A DNA stretch of 64,000 nucleotides from Panulirus ornatus (taxonomy: Eukaryota > Arthropoda > Malacostraca > Decapoda > Palinuridae): positions 14,936,096 to 15,000,095 of the forward strand of contig NC_092271.1 of assembly GCF_036320965.1 (NCBI RefSeq), written 5' to 3'. Within the stretch, counting starts at the first letter, position 1, and each line of letters starts with the position of its first letter. Shown here in pieces: positions 12,151-26,666 of the stretch. The notes beneath the pieces were generated by a model, which made no database searches, was not told the origin of the DNA, and worked only from the letters and a program-made list of their open reading frames with translations. Made by a program: the position numbers and the translations under genes.

Positions 12151-12223
<73 letters not shown>
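12151..12223. repeat. (TA)n tract
   Basis: It lies between the A-rich tail of SINE-like copy 3 and the end of the Penelope-like fragment. Confidence 0.95.
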
Positions 12224-12228
<5 letters not shown>

Positions 12229-12403
12229 AAGGATCATAATTTTGCGCATGATCAAGATATTCCTGAGTCCACGGGGAAAATGAAACACGATAAGTTCCCA
12301 AGTGTGCTTTCGCGTAATGATCACATCATCAGGGGAGACACAAGAGAGAAATATAAGTCAGTTGATATACATCGAAGAGACGAAGCTAGGACGCCATTTG
12401 GTA

Positions 12404-12410
<7 letters not shown>
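12224..12410 (-). mobile_element. Penelope-like element terminal fragment
   Basis: Close to the 3' non-coding end of the Penelope-like element at 63171-63360: both start TTGGAAAGGATCA next to (TA)n and share GAGTCCACGGGGAAAATGAA, CACATCATCAGGGGAGACAC and GGACGCCATTTGGTAAACA. No coding part is retained. It contains a hammerhead-like core on the minus strand. Confidence 0.75.
12296..12336 (-). ncRNA. Hammerhead ribozyme-like motif in Penelope-like fragment
   Basis: On the minus strand the order is TCCC, CTGATGA, a GTG/CGC stem II with an ATCATTA loop (one G-T wobble and one extra T after CTGATGA), GAAA, a tiny AG/CT stem III with a CACA loop, T, then GGGA. TCCC and GGGA pair as stem I. Type I hammerheads with very short stem III are known from Penelope-like elements. 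The extra T is a departure from the consensus, so activity is uncertain. Confidence 0.5.

Positions 12411-12496
<86 letters not shown>
12411..12496. repeat. (TA)n then (TG)n microsatellite
   Basis: About 63 bp of TA run directly into a TG tract. Confidence 0.95.
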
Positions 12497-13529
12497 TCTT
12501 GTGGCAGCTCTTCAATATTGACAATACTGTGAAGGTGTTTTCGGCAGAGGCAGTGGGATGGGGTTTACGTGATGAGCAGGTAGACCGCCACAGTCGTCCA
12601 CACATCACGTAACCACTTGCTACATATTTATCATTTCCACGTTTGATGACTCTCAGATGCGTATCTTGTAGTGTTCCTTGGTCTTATCATTATTGACAGT
12701 GATATGACAGTCACTGAAGGGGCAGTGACTCAGTGGGTCAGTGCCAGTTGCTCTCGGCTCCTTCAGGCACTGGTCAGTGCCCTCAGTGTAAACAAACGCC
12801 TCCCCTCTTCCCCCCCCCCCTCCCTCCCGCGGCCATTTCTTGAGGCTGGGCCATTTTTTTTTATTGTTTTTTTCAGTTTTTCTTCTCTTTTTCGTTGGTA
12901 ACTTATTCTTTGATTGTCGTTCTTTAATTCCCTCGCCTTTCCTTTCCGTCTTTTTGAGCTTCATATTCAGTTTGGTATACAAACCTTGCTTTCTCGCCGC
13001 CCTCCCTCCTCCAGCAGGCAAAGGGGTGGCTGTGGGGGAACAGTGGCGGTGCACAGCGCGGGACAGAGCAGGCACTGTTGGAAGCCAGGCCAGAGGCCGA
13101 CACAGATGGCACCCTTGTGGTCCTGGTGACGCTTGGTGATCAGATACAGATGTCAGGGATTACAGCGGTGGTCATTACAGTAATTAGTGAGCCACGGGCT
13201 GGGCGGTCCAGGCAGGGAGGACAAATTGTGTTGATGAGACGTGGAAGGTGATTGTGAGGATATGGTGAACCATTGTGTTGATGTTGATAATGATCAGCAT
13301 CTCGTGTCAATGGGTAAGAGACGCGTCCGTCGACTGACCTTCCTGTAGTAGTAGTGTCATGTCCTCCAGATGACTGTACAGTGGGGGTTCAACCTGGCGA
13401 AGTAACTCCTGGCAGGTGTTGGGTCCACCACGGGGCAGGTGTAGACATTCACACTTGCTCGCCATCATCCATTCCCGACGCCACCCCGCCCTTCAAGCAA
13501 CAGTTCAAATGCATAAAAGAAATGAAAAA
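12497..13529. other. No gene seen
   Basis: Anonymous sequence with a C/T-rich patch near 12790-12860 and T-rich runs. No frame or splice structure is convincing. Confidence 0.4.

Positions 13530-15092
<1,563 letters not shown>

Positions 15093-15132
<40 letters not shown>
15093..15132. repeat. (CA)n microsatellite
   Basis: A CA run with a degenerate CAGACA extension to about 15155. Confidence 0.93.
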
Positions 15133-15137
<5 letters not shown>

Positions 15138-15160
15138 AGACATAGACACAGACACATACA

Positions 15161-15462
15161 TGCTTGTATTTTCCTATAAGTATGAACTCCATTAATGTGT
15201 AACTGGCCATCTTCACTACCCACCCATCCACATTTCCACCCCTTTTTAAACACCTATATATGCTTGTATTTTCCTATAAGTATGAACTCCATTAATGTGT
15301 AACTGGCCATCTTCACTACCCACCCATCCACACTTCCACCCCTTTTTAAACACCTATATATGCTTGTATTTTCCTATAAGTATGAACTCCATTAATGTGT
15401 AACTGGCCATCTTCACTACCCACCCATCCACACTTCCACACCTTTTTCAACACCTATATACA
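15161..15462. repeat. 100-bp tandem triplicate
   Basis: Units start at 15161, 15261 and 15361 with TGCTTGTATTTTCCTATAAG and continue through GTGTAACTGGCCATCTTCAC. The units are almost identical over their full length, so the expansion is recent. Confidence 0.95.
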
Positions 15463-15759
15463 CTGTTTATCTTCCTGCATTATTGATCCACACTTTTCTA
15501 ACCTTCCGCGTATATTTGCATTATATGCATTCAGGTCACTGTCTTCATCATACACGTCATACGTTCTTGTAGCCATTACGAAACCTCACTACTCTGTTAG
15601 CCCCCTATATTCACTACGCTACCTTACATTATAGTGCTGTTTTCTTGGGTATATGTACCCTACAGTATCATGGGTCACGCCAAGAAGAACTTTACTATTA
15701 TTTCCATGTAGGATTTGAAACTTTAGTACTGTTTCTTTCATATCATATAAATCAATAAA

Positions 15760-17436
15760 ATGTTCATCCCGAAAAAAACGCTAGTAAATTCCGGTGTATC
15801 TAGAAAGAGAATACTAGAGTTTGATGAGGAAGAAGAAGAAGAAATACGACGTCTGGTTAAGAGAGTTAGGCGAGATGAATGGCATGTGAATAAAATTGTA
15901 GATCTAGCCACAAGAAAGATAGATGGTAAACGGAAATGGGAGGAGGAGGAGGAGGAAGATCATCAGCTTGAGGGACATAAGAAACAAAAAATTTCCGATG
16001 GAGAATTAACAAGTGCAGAGGAGGATGAATCTGCGAATGCATACATGCTGAAGCGTGGTTTAGAAAGAAAAGACGTTGCCTCTGATGAAGTCAGTCCTCT
16101 GCCATTTTCGGGAGTCGATAAAAACGCTCCGTACGAGTTTAATGAATTGAGCGACGAGGAAGCAGATGCCTGCCGGCCCCGCCTTGTTGATGCTTTAGTA
16201 TCTTGCCTGTAGGGAGAAGGGAACTCTGACGAAGAATCTTTAGATGGTAAACGGAAGAGGGATGAGGAAGGTCATCAGCTTGGAGCACGTAAGAAGAAAC
16301 AAAAAGTTTCCGATGAAAAATCATTAAGTGCAGATGCCTGCCGGTCCCGCCTTGTTGATGCTATAGCAGCTTGCCTGTAGGGAGAAGGGAACTCTGACGA
16401 AGAGTCTTTAGATGGTAAACGGAGGAGGGATGAAGATGAGGAAGGTCATCAGCTTGGAGCACGAAAGAAACAAAAAGTTTCCGATGAAAAATCATTAAGT
16501 GCAGAAGGCTGCCGGTCCCGCCTTGTTGATGCTATAGTATCTTGCTTGTAGGGAGAAGGGAACTCTGACGAAGAGTCTTTAGATTGTAAACGGAAGAGGG
16601 ATGAGGAAGATCATCAGCTTGGAGCACGAAAGAAGAAACGAAAAGTTTCCGATGAAAAATCATTAAGTGCAGAAGGCTGCCGGTCCCGCCTTTTTGATGC
16701 TATAGTATCTTGCCTGTAGGGAGAAGGGAACTCTGACGAAGAGTCTATCTCTGAGGGATCTTCAGACGAAGAGTCTTTCTCTGAGGGATCTCCAGACGAA
16801 GAGTGTTTCTCTGAGGGATCTTCCGACGAATAGTCTATCTCTGAGGGATCTTCAGACGAAGAGTCTATCTCTGAGGGATCTTCAGACGAAGAGTCTTTCT
16901 CTGAGGGATCTTCAGACGAAGAGTGTTTCAATGAGGGATCTTCAGAGGAGGAATCTTTCTCTAACGAATGCTCAGAGGAAGAACCCTATGAAGTGTCGTC
17001 TTTTTAGGAAGAACCTCTTGAGAGATTGCATAGAAGAGATTTTCCAACCACAAGACGATCATCATTTGATTCTTCGTCGGTTTAGGGTAATGATTCATTT
17101 TGCGATTGGAACTCCGACGAAGAAGAATCTGCTTATGAGGAGTGTTACTTTCCTTCAGGGAGTGGTGGACCGTCTCACATTGCAGTGTGCGAATAAAGTC
17201 TCAATGTGATGGATGGTGAGGTCCTTATGCAGTCTCAATAATACGGGTTATCTTACACTGATTATCGCTTCAACCCGGAAAGGAGATTACTGGAGAAACG
17301 CCGGGTGGAATAAGCTTTCTTTGTGGACAGAACAATGATGAATGTCGATGGAAGTGAGTACACATTTGAGAGTTTACGTCATGTTGAGAATGCATATGCT
17401 GTTGGCGAAATTGTCTCACCTTCTATGGAACGTTGA
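15760..17436 (+). pseudogene. Acidic, repeat-rich reading frame with in-phase stops; family unknown
   Basis: The open part (15760-16212, 150 codons) starts MFIPKKTLVNSGVSRKRI and is rich in Glu/Asp runs and basic patches such as KRVRR and KKQK, which could be nuclear localisation signals. After TAG at 16210 the same phase continues without a frameshift to a TGA at 17434. It passes TAG at 16378, 16549, 16717, 16831, 17005 and 17083 and TAA at 17194 and two later sites. Three tandem units of about 168-171 bp (GEGNSDEES ... SRLVDAI(V/A)) repeat the LVDA-TAG boundary; then short S-E-G-S-S-D-E-E units follow and a non-repetitive C-terminal part. A decayed copy of the start lies at 6362. It may be a dead multicopy host gene or a remnant of an invading DNA element. 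I do not recognise it. Confidence 0.5.
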
Positions 17437-17929
17437 AACCGCTGAAAAGGCAGGAGGCATTACTTCACCATGTCACCAATGTCTCTCACACGGTCTTGAT
17501 TGACCTCGTGGTCTTGTCTCACCCAAGGTCTTACCGAGATTGGGGAGCCGAGTTCCCTCACTTCACCACAAACATACAGGTCTGGTCAAAAGCCACCCTT
17601 CCCCCCCCCCCCTCATCCTCATCTTTACCACTTGCACAACACCACTTGGCTTAGGCCAAGGGACGTATCACCTGTAGTGAAGATACGTTTTACCTGTCCC
17701 CAAGGCGCCCGGTCTTCCTTAGTTTCCGGTGACATTTGAGTCGACCGTTGAAGAGACGAGGGAATAGATCATATTGGGTGCCTTTCCTTCAAGGGAAGAC
17801 AGTAATAAGAAATAATATTCCTAAAGGGACTTGATATTGAGGACCATTTGATCTTGCTCAGTTGAGCAGGAATATAGTCATTTCATTATTGTTATTATTA
17901 TTACTATTATTATTCATTTTATTTATTTA
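17437..17929. other. No gene seen
   Basis: Anonymous sequence. A roughly 50-bp stretch near 17510-17570 resembles 5038-5090 (GTCTCAC, then GGTC, CCGAGA, TTGG, CCGAGTTCC), possibly a small dispersed repeat. Confidence 0.4.
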
Positions 17930-20195
17930 TTTTGCTTTGTCGCTGTCTCCCGCGTTTGCAAGGTAGCGCTAGGAAACAGACGAAAGAAATGGCCCAACCC
18001 ACCCCCATACACAATGTATACACATGTCCACACGCAAATATACATACCTATACATCTCAATGTACACATATATATACACACACAGACACATACATATATA
18101 CCCATGCACACAATTCACACTGTCTGCCTTTATTCATTCCCATGGCCACCTCGCCACACATGGAATACCATCCCCCTCACCCCTCATGTGTGCGAGGTAG
18201 CACTAGGAAAAGACAACAAAGGCCCCATTCGTTCACACTTAGTCTCTAGCTGTCATGCAATAATGCCCGAAACCACAGCTCCCTTTCCACATCCAGGCCC
18301 CACACAACTTTCCATGGTTTACCCCAGACGCTTCACATGCCCTGATTCAATCCACTGACAGCACGTCAACCCCGGTATACCACATCGATCCAATTCACTC
18401 TATTCCTTGCCCTCCTTTCACCCTCCTGCATGTTCAGGCCCCGATCACACAAAATCTTTTTCACTCCATCTTTCCACCTCCAGTTTGGTCTCCCACTTCT
18501 CGTTCCCTCCACCTCTGACACATATATCCTCTTGGTCAATCTCTCCTCACTCATTCTCTCCATGTGCCCAAACCATTTCAAAACACCCTCTTCTGCTCTC
18601 TCAACCACGCTCTTTTTATTTCCACACATCTCTCTTACCCTTACACTACTTACTCGATCAAACCACCTCACACCACACATTGTCCTCAAACATCTCATTT
18701 CCAGCACGTCCACCCTCCTGCGCACAACTCTATCCATAGCCCACGCCTCGCAACCATACAACATTGTTGGAACCACTATTCCTTCAAACATACCCATTTT
18801 TGCTTTCGAGATAATGTTCTCGACTTCCACACATTCTTCAAGGCTCCCAGGATTTTCGCCCCCTCCCCCACCCTATGATTCACTTCCGCTTCCATGGTTC
18901 CATCCGCTGCCAGATCCACTCCCAGATATCTAAAACACTTTACTTCCTCCAGTTTTTCTCCATTCAAACTTACCTCCCAATTGACTTGACCCTCAACCCT
19001 ACTGTACCTAATAACCTTGCTCTTATTCACATTTACTCTTAACTTTCTTCTTTCACACACTTTACCAAACTCAGTCACCAGCTTCTGCAGTTACTCACAT
19101 GAATCAGCCACCAGCGCTGTATCATCAGCGAACAACAACTGACTCACTTCCCAAGCTCTCTCATCCACAACAGACTTCATGCTTGCCCCTCTTTCCAAAA
19201 CTCTTGCATTCACCTCCCTAACAACCCCATCCATAAACAAATTAAACAATCATGGAGACATCACACACCCCTGCCGCAAACCTACATTCACTGAGAACCA
19301 ATCACTTTCCTCTCTTCCTACACGTACACATGCCTTACATCCTCGATAAAAACTTTTCACTGCTTCTAACAACTTGCCTCCCACACCATATATTCTTAAT
19401 ACCTTCCACAAAGCATCTCTATCAACTCTATCATATGCCTTCTCCAGATCCATAAATGCTACATACAAATCCATTTGCTTTTCTAAGTATTTCTCACATA
19501 CATTCTTCAAAGCAAACACCTGATCCACACATCCTCTACCACTTCTGAAACCACACTGCTCTTCCCCAATCTGATGCTCTGTACATGCCTTCACCCTCTC
19601 AATCAATAACCTCCCATATAATTAACCAGGAATACTCAACAAACTTATACCTCTGTAATTTGAGCACTCACTCTTATCCCCTTTGCCTTTGTACAATGGC
19701 ACTATGCACGCATTCCGCCAATCCTCAGGCACCTCACCATGAGTCATACATACATTAAATAACCTTACCAACCAGTCAACAATACAGTCACCCCCTTTTT
19801 TTTAATAAATTCCACTGCAATACCATCCAAACCTGCTGCCTTGCCGGCTTTCATCTTTCGCAAAGCTTTTACTACCTCTTCTCTGTTTACCAAATCATTT
19901 TCCCTAACCCTCTCACTTTGCACACCACCTCGACCAAAACACCCTATATCTGCCACTCTATCATCAAACACATTCAACAAACCTTCAAAATACTCACTCC
20001 ATCTCCTTCTCACATCACCACTACTTATTATCACGTCCCCATTTGCGCCCTTCACTGAAGTTCCCATTTACTCCCTTGTCTTACGCACTTTATTTACCTC
20101 CTTCCAGAACAACTTTTTATTCTCCCTAAATTTTAATGATACTCTCTCACCCCAACTCTTATTTGCCCTCTTTTTCACCTCTTGCACCTTTCTCT
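17930..20195 (-). mobile_element. RTE-like LINE, copy 4 (longest 5' extent, broken)
   Basis: A reverse copy with the long 3' untranslated region (17936-18365) and then coding pieces at 18366-18830, 18776-19078, 19250-19606 and 19765-20067. These are separated by single-base shifts and stops, for example the codon change at the TGCAGTTACTCAC site near 19090. It has the most 5' sequence of any copy: beyond the start region of copy 7 it reads VSLKFRENKKLFWKEVNKV upstream of GTSVKG. That is the linker expected between endonuclease and reverse transcriptase. The endonuclease itself is absent. Confidence 0.88.
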
Positions 20196-20268
20196 ATTAT
20201 TGTTATTATTATTATTTATATTATTATTATATTATTATATTATATTATTATTTATATTATTATTAAGC
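20196..20268. repeat. (TTA)n tract between head-to-head LINE copies
   Basis: An imperfect TTA/TTTA run separates the 5' end of reverse copy 4 from the 5' end of forward copy 5. Confidence 0.93.
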
Positions 20269-21583
20269 AAATGGATTTGTATGTAGCATTTATGGATCTG
20301 GAGAAGGCATATGATAGAGTTGATAGAGATGCTCTGTGGAAGGTATTAAGAATATATGGTGCGGGAGGCAAGTTGTTAGAAGCAGTGAAAAGTTTTTATC
20401 GAGGATGTAAGGCATGTGTACGTGTAGGAAGAGAGGAAAGTGATTGGTTCTCAGTGAATGTAGTTTTGCGGCAGGGGTGTGTGATGTCTCCATGGTTGTT
20501 TAATTTGTTTATGGATGGGGTTGTTAGGGAGGTGAATGCAAGAGTTTTGGAAAGAGGGGCAAGGATGAAGTCTGTTGGGGATGAGAGAGCTTGGGAAGTG
20601 AGTCAGTTGTTGTTCGCTGATGATACAGCGCTGGTGGCTGATTCATGTGAGAAACTGCAGAAGCTGGTGACTGAGTTTGGTAAAGTGTGTGAAAGAAGAA
20701 AGTTAAGAGTAAATGTGAATAAGAGCAAGGTTATTAGGTACAGTAGGGTTGAGGGTCAAGTCAATTGGGAGGTGAGTTTGAATGGAGAAAAAATGGAGGA
20801 AGTGAAGTGTTTTAGATATCTGGGAGTGGATCTGGCAGCGGATGGAAACATGGAAGCGGAAGTGGATCATAGGGTGGGGGAGGGGGCGAAAATTCTGGGA
20901 GCCTTGAAGAATGTGTGGAAGTCGAGAACATTATCTCGGAAAGCAAAAATGGGTATGTTTGAAGGAATAGTGGTTCCAACAATGTTGTATGGTTGCGAGG
21001 CGTGGACTATGGATAGAGTTGTGCGCAGGAGGATGGATGTGCTGGAAATGAGATGTTTGAGGACAATGTGTGGTGTGAGGTGGTTTGATCGAGTAAGTAA
21101 CGTAAGGGTAAGAGAGATGTGTGGAAATAAAAAGAGCGTGGTTGAGAGAGCAGAAGAGGGTGTTTTGAAATGGTTTGGTCACATGGAGAGAATGAGTGAG
21201 GAAAGATTGACCAAGAGGATATATGTGTCGGAGGTGGAGGGAACGAGGAGAAGAGGGAGACCAAATTGGAGGTGGAAAGATGGAGTGAAAAAGATTTTGT
21301 GTGATCGGGGCCTGAACATGCAGGAGGGTGAAAGGAGGGCAAGGAATAGAGTGAATTGGAGCGATGTGGTATACCGGGGTTGACGTGCTGTCAGTGGATT
21401 GAATCAGGGCATGTGAAGCGTCTGGGGTAAACCATGGAAAGGTGTGTAGGTATGTATATTTGCGTGTGTGGACGTATGTATGTACATGTGTATGGGGGTG
21501 GGTTGGGCCATTTCTTTCGTCTGTTTCCTTGCGCTACCTCGCAAACGCGGGAGACAGCGACAAAGCAAAAAAAGAAAAAAAAA

Positions 21584-21587
<4 letters not shown>
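20269..21587 (+). mobile_element. RTE-like LINE, copy 5 (5'-truncated, young)
   Basis: An open frame runs from the repeat into KQMDLYVAFMDLEKAYDRV and on to the stop at 21383, about 370 codons of element sequence. It includes the first catalytic Asp, VLRQGCVMSP (Leu-Arg-Gln-Gly turn) and FADD. The C-terminal GHMERM and RGRPNWRWKDGVKK regions are intact. The short 3' untranslated form ends CTACCTCGCAAACGCGGGA, then GACAGCGACAAAG and an A-rich tail. (TTA)n lies on both sides, as expected if it inserted into such a tract. Confidence 0.9.
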
Positions 21588-21630
<43 letters not shown>

Positions 21631-21655
21631 CATTATTATTATTATTATTATTATG
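21588..21655. repeat. (ATT)n tract after LINE tail
   Basis: An ATT run directly follows the poly-A tail of LINE copy 5. Confidence 0.95.
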
Positions 21656-22154
21656 TATTCCCTCCTCTCCGGACGGGTCTTCATGGTAGTTATTATAATC
21701 TGTGTTGTAAGTAGTTTTTCCCAGACTCTTAATCCTTCCTTATCTTAGGTGGAGATAATTGGTAGTGGGGTCAAGGCTGACTGTCCTATTAGCACAGGGA
21801 ACGAGAGCTTGGCTCATTAGCCCACTGGTAAGGTTTTGCCGTGTTCACACACACGTCGTCCAGCATATTCCCAGCGAGGTGTTGGTTCCTCTTGCGGATG
21901 GGTGGGTATATGTGTGTGTTTGCGTGTGTGTGTGCGTGTGGATGGTTCTCGTTAATTTGCTGGATGTTGCAGTACCTTGCTACATGTTGCGCAGCTGTGT
22001 CTTGTGTTGCTGTTTCGTGTGTTTGAGTTTCAACTCGTTCATTCGTATCCAAGGCAGCCTTTTTCACACGTTGGCCCTAGGTGCTGCTGTGAGCCACTTA
22101 GGCGAGGCGAGCACTTTTCCGGTATGTCGCTGATTGAGCATCGGGTCGACTTGA

Positions 22155-22158
<4 letters not shown>
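21656..22158. other. No gene seen
   Basis: Anonymous, with a degenerate TG-rich patch near 21905-21945. Confidence 0.4.

Positions 22159-22247
<89 letters not shown>
22159..22247. repeat. (TC)n microsatellite
   Basis: A TC run of about 80-90 bp. Confidence 0.97.
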
Positions 22248-22544
22248 GTTTGTGGACTAAACAGCACGACATCTTCGTCCCCATTTTGCGCTCGATGTCT
22301 TGCTTGTGTTTGGTCTGTCTCTTCAGCGATACGTTCACATACAGTGTCGCGCATCGCCATCGTCACGAGCGTCTCTTGTCTTTCTGTGATTCATCATTGG
22401 CGCAGCTGCCGCTCCTGAGCCTTGCTCACACGTATGTAGAAGTCGTTCGTGTCTCCGTTGGCTTGACTCATTTGATCGATGTTCTGGAGCTAACCTGAGA
22501 CTCGCGTGAGCATTGGTTATCTCTTTTCATCTGTTGTCTCGGCA

Positions 22545-22645
22545 GCATGTGTGTGTGTGTGTGTGTGTCTTCTGTGCATTTTGAGACATTTGTGACAGCG
22601 CCTCTTGTGACAGCGCCTCTTGTGACAGCGCCTCTTGTTTGCTGT
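22545..22645. repeat. (TG)n and 15-bp tandem repeat
   Basis: A TG run at about 22548-22568, then four units of TGTGACAGCGCCTCT to about 22640. Confidence 0.9.
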
Positions 22646-22899
22646 TGGCTTGATTCAGTCGTGCGCGCTTCCCGGGCACGATGAGACATGCACTGTCTAT
22701 CGTGGCTGGTTTCTGCTGCTCCTCTCTCATGCATGTCTTAACACTTTCGTTGACTCTCTCTCCCCCATCGTGAGGTTCACCTGCACGTTGGTTCCTACCA
22801 CGTCTTGCCCCTTTCAGCCTGTTTCTCGTCCTTGGTTTTGATACTATGTTAGCGGAGCATGTTGGTCCAGTGCCTCTTGTATTAGACCGGTGTGTAGGT

Positions 22900-23215
22900 C
22901 CTCCGCTCTGACGGGAACGTCCACTGGTCACGCGCTGCACACTCGTTTCACGCGCAAGGTGTCTCTTATCTGCCTTTCGACGCGTCAGGCACGAGTGTTG
23001 CGCGTGAAGGGCACGTCCCCCTTCCCCACGCATGGGAAATCATTCTATCTGCTCCAGACGGGGAAGGGACCACTCGTTTAACGTGCATGCGCGGCAGAGT
23101 CGTATTGCGTTCCACGCGCAAGGCATCCCCGTTTCCACGTGCTAAACATGACTCGTTCCACGCGCCAAGCGACTGCCGTCCCACCGGCTAAGCTTCTCCT
23201 GTTCCAAGCTGCCCG
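22900..23215. repeat. Degenerate repeat with CACGCGC(A/C)A(G/A) words
   Basis: Words such as TTCCACGCGCAAGG, TTTCACGCGCAAGG and TTCCACGCGCCAAGC recur at irregular spacing, as if from an ancient array of roughly 30-bp units. The region is unusually CpG-rich for the window. Confidence 0.45.
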
Positions 23216-23583
23216 ACTCTCTCTCTCTCTCTCTTTTTTTCTAGTGTGTCCTCCCTGACAGGCAGATGGTTGCGGCAACATCAGTGATGGTAACCAGAAC
23301 CCGGATCATTGTTCATTACTCGGCGTTAAAAATAATATGAACTCTACTGAAGAATGATAAGCGCTTGATATCATGTCGTGCATTATGTACGACGAGGACC
23401 CGCGAAGATAAATGGTATATGAAGGGCAAGGAGCGCGAGTGTACAGGGCGCGTGGTTGATGATGTGTGTACTCGAGCGGGTGTGTGTGTGTGTGAGTGCC
23501 TGCGCCTGCCTAATGTGCCGGCGTCAGATGTCTCCTGCTTAGTGAGTAAACCTCCCCACTTCATTGTTCACTCCACACCCACG

Positions 23584-23586
<3 letters not shown>

Positions 23587-23638
<52 letters not shown>
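23587..23638. repeat. (TG)n microsatellite
   Basis: An uninterrupted TG run. Confidence 0.96.
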
Positions 23639-23641
<3 letters not shown>

Positions 23642-23825
23642 CATGGGGCCCCATCTTTAAACCTCCTGTGTATCATAGTTCCTACTTTTGGTAATTCCCT
23701 GATTCACTGCTTCTTCACATGGTATCTTACAAGCGACCACTATACTGCTCTGTTACCACAGATGAAACATCGCATCTTTTTACGGAATCTTGTGACGCAC
23801 TTGGTTTGTCGTCACGTGTCACTGC

Positions 23826-24173
23826 TTAAACGTTGTCACGTTGACTGAGGGACTTAAACGTTGTCACGTTGACTGAGGGACTTAAACGTTGTCACGTTGA
23901 CTGAGGGACTTAAACGTTGTCACGTTGACTGAGGGACTTAAACGTTGTCGCGTTGACTGAGGGACTTAAACGTTGTCACGTTGACTGAGGGACTTAAACG
24001 TTGTCACGTTGACTGAGGAACTTAAACGTTGTCACGTTGACTGAGGGACTTAAACGTTGTCACGTTGACTGAGGGACTTAAACGTTGTCACGTTGACTGA
24101 GGGACTTAAACGTTGTCACGTTGACTGAGGGACTTAAACGTTGTCACGTTGAGTGAGGAACTCAAACGTTAAC
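23826..24173. repeat. 28-bp minisatellite, about 12 copies
   Basis: The unit contains TTAAACGTTGTCACGTTGAC and TGAGGGAC and recurs every 28 bp with very few changes. Each unit carries the self-complementary AACGTT. Confidence 0.97.
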
Positions 24174-24883
24174 ATCGTGTCCTTTTCCCATGTGTGTTTC
24201 TCTTCGTACGTAGGCGGCAGGACTTGAACTGGATTCCTTCTTACTTAAACCCAGTTTTCCCCTCATCCATCACCGCACATCATCTCCAGTAGATCTGTTG
24301 TCTCCTCAGCTCAGGTGACCCGCCTCGTGAAACGTGATCTTGTGCGTGTACTTTGAGGCGGTCCCGACACAGACCAGGAGGACCCCTGCTGATGCGCTGT
24401 TCTGTTGAGGGACGAGGAGTAATTACGCCAACCCTCAAGGTTCATCTCGCATTCGGATTCTTGGGACTCTCTTGGCACGAGACGACACTCAGACCCCAGT
24501 CTCATGTAACACTGTAGCACTGTCTTGTCTTTGCTCTGACTTTGGTTGAGTTTAAACCTCATGAACCATATGAATGTATACATGTACGACCAGTAACGGA
24601 GCGTGTCTTACTTCTCTCTGCAGGTGCTAAATACTCCTGATTTTTCTCTTCATATTTCTTGATTATTCATATTCGAGCAGGATTCCGCTCTGGCAGATCA
24701 TTTCCATAAGTCCGGGAGAGGAGCGGCCCCCACGCACGACTGTGGGTCCTGCTGCTGTGGCGCGTCGCTGCTTAGTTTCATCCCGTGCGACCAGCTCCTC
24801 CACACACGTGTCCTTGTTTGTTTCATTCTCCTCCGATCATTCTCTGTTCGTCGAAGGCTCTTTCCTTCCTCCCCCCCATACGG
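24174..24883. other. No gene seen
   Basis: Anonymous. A GACTTGAACTGGATTCCTTC stretch near 24222 resembles part of 5038-5090 and may be a B-box-like repeat scrap; no tRNA folds around it. Confidence 0.35.

Positions 24884-25623
<740 letters not shown>

Positions 25624-25701
<78 letters not shown>
25624..25701. repeat. (TC)n microsatellite
   Basis: A TC run of nearly 80 bp. Confidence 0.97.
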
Positions 25702-25704
<3 letters not shown>

Positions 25705-25747
25705 GCAGTTCCTTTTGACTCACTGTGGACGCTCCCAGCACCTCCCA

Positions 25748-25930
25748 CAGCTGGTGAGGTGCTGCTCCTTCTAGGTTATGGACAATCCCAGGGCCTCACA
25801 GCTGTTGAGGTGCTGGTCCTTCTGGGCTATGGACGCTTTCAGGGCCTCGCAGCTGCTGAGGTGCTGGTCCTTCTAACGCCCTTTGGACGCTCTTAGGACC
25901 TCTGAGCCGCAGAGGTGCTGATCCCTCTGG
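25748..25930. repeat. 51-bp degenerate tandem repeat, 3-4 copies
   Basis: Units begin CAGCTG(G/T/C)TGAGGTGCTG and continue with CTCCTTCT, a TATGGAC word and CAGGGCCTC. The 51-bp length keeps one frame open, which explains the 95-codon frame across it. Confidence 0.85.
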
Positions 25931-26119
25931 CCCACTGAGGCCGCTCACACTGGCGGTACTGACGGTGCATTCATCTCGCTGGTCCGTCTAACACTGTGCC
26001 ATGAAATGGATTTCCTTTTTTGTTCTTTATCATTTGTCAATTGATCAGAAATGGGACGCAAAATTTGGAGGCGATCTGTTGCATTGCGAGACCTTCGCAT
26101 TCACGTTTCGCGTTGAGTA

Positions 26120-26285
<166 letters not shown>

Positions 26286-26606
26286 TCCAGCCCATGTTCT
26301 TCTCCTTCGTTTCCCCACGGAGCTCAGGGAAATGTATATAAGGCCCTCCCCATCCCATTAACTTTCCAGTAGACTCACTCACTGCTCGACCAAGGTTGCC
26401 CTTGGAGTCAAGAAGTATACGGCTGGAAAAGCCCTGCAGTGTAGACCCAATATGAAGAGCAGCAGATGGTAGGCAGTGTTGCCGAGCGGGTGGGACTCGT
26501 TGTTTATCCACCGTTACCAACCTCCTGCAGACACTGGTTAACCAAGTGCCTTGGTAAACCTGACCCCCCCAAGTGATATGGTCAGCGTTGCTCAGGTGGA
26601 TTTGTA

Positions 26607-26626
26607 CCACACTGCACCCCCCTCCC

Positions 26627-26657
<31 letters not shown>

Positions 26658-26666
26658 ACACACACC
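26607..26666. repeat. Poly-C run then (CA)n
   Basis: About 20 C residues run into a CA tract. Confidence 0.95.

Noticed and set aside
15760..17436. piggyBac transposase N-terminus for the acidic frame
   Set aside because: Asp/Glu/Ser-rich starts are common in those proteins, but none of the downstream transposase blocks could be seen.
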